Source: Burkholderia sp. 4M9327F10 (lineage in GTDB: Bacteria > Pseudomonadota > Gammaproteobacteria > Burkholderiales > Burkholderiaceae). Taken from it: DNA of 35,165 nt. The stretch's first letter is position 1; each line of letters opens with the position of its first letter. Made by a program: the position numbers and the translations under genes. Shown one piece after another: positions 32,796 through 35,165 of this stretch. Where the stretch lies: assembly GCF_005503145.1 (NCBI RefSeq), contig NZ_SCNV01000074.1, forward strand, positions 1 through 35,165. Direction: 5' to 3'. The notes beneath the pieces were generated by a model. That model was not told the DNA's origin, did not search any database, and worked only from the letters and a program-made list of their open reading frames with translations.

Positions 32796-33302
32796 TCAGG
32801 CAGTGACTTTGTCGGTCGCAAGCTGGGCGGCACCGGACTTCATGCCGGCGGCACCCTCGAGCACGGCCTTGACGATGTTGTGATACCCCGTACAGCGGCA
32901 CAGGTTGCCGTCGAGCTGGGCGCGCACATCCGCTTCGGTGAGATCGGGTTGCCGTTGCGCGAGCGAAGTCGCGCTCATCACCATGCCGGGCGTGCAGAAG
33001 CCGCATTGCAGGCCGTGACAGGCGCGAAACGCGGCCTGCATGGGATGCAGTTCGCCGTTTTTGGCGAGGCCTTCGATGGTGGTGATTTCCGTGCCTTCAG
33101 CCTGTGCGGCGAGGATGTTGCACGCTTTGATCGCGCGTCCGTTCAGGTGAACCGTGCATGCGCCGCACTGGGCCGTGTCGCAGCCGATATGCGTGCCGGT
33201 AAGCCGGAGTTGATCGCGCAGGAACTGGACAAGCAGGGTGTGAGGTTCGATTTCGGCGGTAACGGGCGCGCCGTTCACCGTCAGACTGATGCTGATCGCC
33301 AT
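32796..33302 (-). CDS. coxS: CoxS-type [2Fe-2S] small subunit
   Basis: A 168-residue iron-sulfur subunit. The plant-ferredoxin-type cluster is ligated by Cys41, Cys46, Cys49 (GCDTAQCGAC) and Cys61. The second cluster, in the helical domain, is ligated by Cys100, Cys103 (QCGFCTPGM), Cys135 and Cys137 (CRCTGYHNI). It relays electrons from the Mo site to FAD in CoxM. This is the first gene of the operon, so the promoter should lie in 33303-33500. AAGGAG precedes ATG 33302. The frame is open far upstream, antisense-like across the permease, but that part is not coding. Confidence 0.96.
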   Translation of the reverse strand: MAISISLTVNGAPVTAEIEPHTLLVQFLRDQLRLTGTHIGCDTAQCGACTVHLNGRAIKACNILAAQAEGTEITTIEGLAKNGELHPMQAAFRACHGLQCGFCTPGMVMSATSLAQRQPDLTEADVRAQLDGNLCRCTGYHNIVKAVLEGAAGMKSGAAQLATDKVTA

Positions 33303-33500
33303 GAACTGTCTCCTTGGGGGGATCGAGACCGGCGCGGGCCCAATTTCACTACCTTCCGCCTGCCTGCTTTGAGGGCTCGCTTCGGTTGGTACTGTGTTTT
33401 TATGGTTCCACCGAAAAGTAAAGCACAAATCGGCGAGGGCTGCTATTCGGGGAAATCGTCCGCGGGCGGGCACGGTGCGCGAGGCACGGCTGCCGGGCAT

Positions 33501-33538
33501 AAAAAAACGGCACGCCGCGGTTGCAGGCGTGCCGTTTT
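33501..33538 (-). terminator. Intrinsic terminator of the amino acid permease
   Basis: AAAACGGCACGCC (33504-33516) pairs perfectly with GGCGTGCCGTTTT (33526-33538) around a 9-nt loop. On the minus strand it runs into seven T's. It insulates the permease from the cox operon, so the latter needs its own promoter in the 200 bp before coxS. Confidence 0.92.
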
Positions 33539-33589
33539 CAGGAGCGTGAGGAGCGCTGAACGCCGGTGGGCGGCGTTCGGTTCTCTTTC

Positions 33590-35029
33590 CTAGATGCGCC
33601 GTTCGGGGCTGCCGTGACCCGCGCCCAAATGCTGCGCTGCATGCCCGAGTTTCGAGTGCCGGCGCGAGTAACCGAAATAGATCGCCATGCCGATCACCAG
33701 CCAGATTACGAAGGCCACCCAGGTGACGAACTTCAGGTTGACCATCAGGAACAGGCACGACGCCACCGCGAGCACCGGCACGACCGGCACGCCGGGGCAG
33801 CGGAAGGCGCGCGGCAGTTCGGGATGGGTCTTGCGCAGGATCAGCACCGCAATCGAGACCATCGAAAAGGCTGCCAGCGTGCCGATATTGATCAGCTCTG
33901 CGAGCACGTTGAGCGGCACCAGCGCGCCGATCAGGCCGAAGAAAATGCCGACCAGCCACGTGGTGAAGAACGGCGTCGCAAAACGCGGATGCACGCGCGA
34001 CAGCTTGGCGGGCAGCAGCCCGTCGCGCGACATGGCGAAAATCACGCGGGTCTGGCCGTAGGCCATCACCAGAATCACGGTCAGCATGCCGAGCACGGCG
34101 CCCAGATCGATAAAGCCCGCCACCCATTTCTGCCCGGCCACCTGCAAGGCGTAGGACACGGGGTGCGAGATATTGGCGAACTGCGCCGACGGCACGATGC
34201 CGGTGACGACCGCCGCGACCGCCACATACAGCACGGCGCACACGCCGAGCGAGGCGATGATGCCGACCGGCAGATCGCGCTTCGGATTTTTCACCTCTTC
34301 GGCCGCGGACGAAACCGAGTCGAAACCGATAAACGCGAAGAACATCACAGCAGCCGCGCCGAACACGCCGTTCCAGCCATTCGGCATGAACGGGTGCCAG
34401 TTGGCGGGCGTCACATGAAACACGCCGACGCCGATCACCAGCAGCACGACCGTCACCTTGATCGCCACCATGATGTTGTTGATGCGCGCGGATTCGCGAA
34501 TGCCCACCGAGAGTAGCGCGGTAATCGCCATCATCACCAGGAAGGCGGGCAGGTTGAACAGCGTCTCGTGACCGGGCAGCGCGCCGGGCGCGGCGCTCAG
34601 CGCAACCGGCAGCGAAATGCCGAAGCCTGACAGCAGCGACTGCAGATAGCCCGACCAGCCCACCGACACGGCCGAGGTGGCGAGTCCGTATTCGAGCATC
34701 AGGTCCCAGCCGATAATCCACGCGGCCAGTTCGCCGAGCGTGGCATACGAATAGGTGTAAATCGAGCCGGCGACCGGAATCGTCGAGGCAAATTCGGCAT
34801 AGGCGAGCGCCGCGAAACCGCAGGCAATGGCCGCGATGATGAACGACAGCATCAGCGCCGGGCCGGCTTGCACGGCGCCGGTGCCGGTCAGCACGAAAAT
34901 GCCGGTGCCGATGATGGCGCCGACACCGAGGAAAGTGAGGTCAAGCGCGCCAAGGGTCTTCTTCAGGCCGCCGCTTTGGGTGCTGGCGGCGAGCATATGC
35001 TCGACGCTTTTCTTGCGAAACAGGGACAT
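33590..35029 (-). CDS. APC-superfamily amino acid permease (YfnA/cationic amino acid type)
   Basis: A 479-residue inner-membrane permease with about twelve hydrophobic helices. The helix 1 motif GVGAIIGTGIFVLTG and the helix 6 region FFAFIGFDSVSSAAEEVKNPKRDLP are hallmarks of the APC cationic-amino-acid/YfnA group, as is GQTRVIFAMSRDGLLP. Substrate specificity is not readable from sequence. MSLFRKKSVEHMLA at 35029 is the usual start of the family in this group; further upstream the frame is open but without homology. It has its own terminator. Confidence 0.92.
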   Translation of the reverse strand: MSLFRKKSVEHMLAASTQSGGLKKTLGALDLTFLGVGAIIGTGIFVLTGTGAVQAGPALMLSFIIAAIACGFAALAYAEFASTIPVAGSIYTYSYATLGELAAWIIGWDLMLEYGLATSAVSVGWSGYLQSLLSGFGISLPVALSAAPGALPGHETLFNLPAFLVMMAITALLSVGIRESARINNIMVAIKVTVVLLVIGVGVFHVTPANWHPFMPNGWNGVFGAAAVMFFAFIGFDSVSSAAEEVKNPKRDLPVGIIASLGVCAVLYVAVAAVVTGIVPSAQFANISHPVSYALQVAGQKWVAGFIDLGAVLGMLTVILVMAYGQTRVIFAMSRDGLLPAKLSRVHPRFATPFFTTWLVGIFFGLIGALVPLNVLAELINIGTLAAFSMVSIAVLILRKTHPELPRAFRCPGVPVVPVLAVASCLFLMVNLKFVTWVAFVIWLVIGMAIYFGYSRRHSKLGHAAQHLGAGHGSPERRI

Positions 35030-35165
35030 TGGCGTGGGTCTCCGGTAGTGCACGCATCTTGCGCGCCGAATGTCGGGAAAACCTGAGATTTTAGCGGATG
35101 TGCGACCCGGCGCTTTGCCGGCAGGGCTGGCGCGCGTGCTGGACGGCGGGCGATCGATCCGCAAA

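Noticed and set aside
30572..32806. Long plus-strand open frame antisense to coxL
   Set aside because: The minus-strand frame encodes an unmistakable CoxL with all Mo-binding motifs; the antisense frame is a GC-rich shadow without domains.
32796..34721. Apparent 641-residue fusion ending in CoxS
   Set aside because: Only the last 168 residues are CoxS, with its own ribosome binding site at 33302. The upstream part crosses a strong terminator and the permease gene in the wrong frame.

Overview
This window looks like a stretch of the main chromosome of a Burkholderiaceae bacterium (Burkholderia or Paraburkholderia). It is GC-rich and gene-dense. The minus-strand core order lpxL/htrB-dapF-DUF484-xerC-rlmI-cobW-dksA-hslV-hslU, with metK divergent from it, is one I associate with that group. 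DksA is the single-cysteine form and HslU ends in the usual Leu-Ser-Arg-Tyr-Val-Leu tail. The genus is inferred from gene order and protein character only; no database search was possible.

Left part (1-6,000): a small cysteine-rich CWC protein, a TPR protein with a glycosyltransferase-like C-terminus, a RegB/RegA-type redox two-component pair whose genes overlap by 4 bp, and the HslVU protease. Middle (6,000-15,400): DksA, a zinc-handling CobW GTPase, the rRNA methyltransferase RlmI, the XerC recombinase, a DUF484 protein, DapF, a lipid A acyltransferase and the SAM synthetase MetK. These are housekeeping genes for the stringent response, metal handling, dimer resolution, cell wall and lipid A synthesis, and the methyl cycle. 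The metK and dksA 5' regions contain structure that the coding features do not explain.

Region 15,400-24,750 is a looser run of single genes: an uncertain Arg-rich ORF, a PhyH-type dioxygenase, two tiny membrane proteins, a YghZ-type aldo/keto reductase, a fatty acid desaturase, a small conserved-looking ORF, the SrkA/YihE kinase, a DUF3857/transglutaminase exported protein, and a PepSY-type membrane protein behind a good Fur box.

Right part (24,800-35,165): a RelE/Gp49-type toxin and XRE antitoxin pair in which the toxin frame runs about 220 bp into the antitoxin gene. Next is a complete seven-gene molybdenum hydroxylase operon (coxS-coxL-coxM-coxD-coxE-coxG-xdhC, all minus strand, tightly spaced). 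Its large subunit carries the form II active-site loop AYRGAGR rather than the CO-dehydrogenase AYRCSFR, so its substrate is open. An APC-family amino acid permease with a clear terminator closes the window.

No CRISPR array, insertion sequence, prophage, tRNA or rRNA was seen. The most interesting leads are the structured metK leader, the zinc-ligand-free DksA beside a zinc chaperone GTPase with an elaborate dksA upstream region, the toxin-antitoxin pair with its overlap and apparently leaderless promoter, and the form II CoxL operon of unknown substrate.
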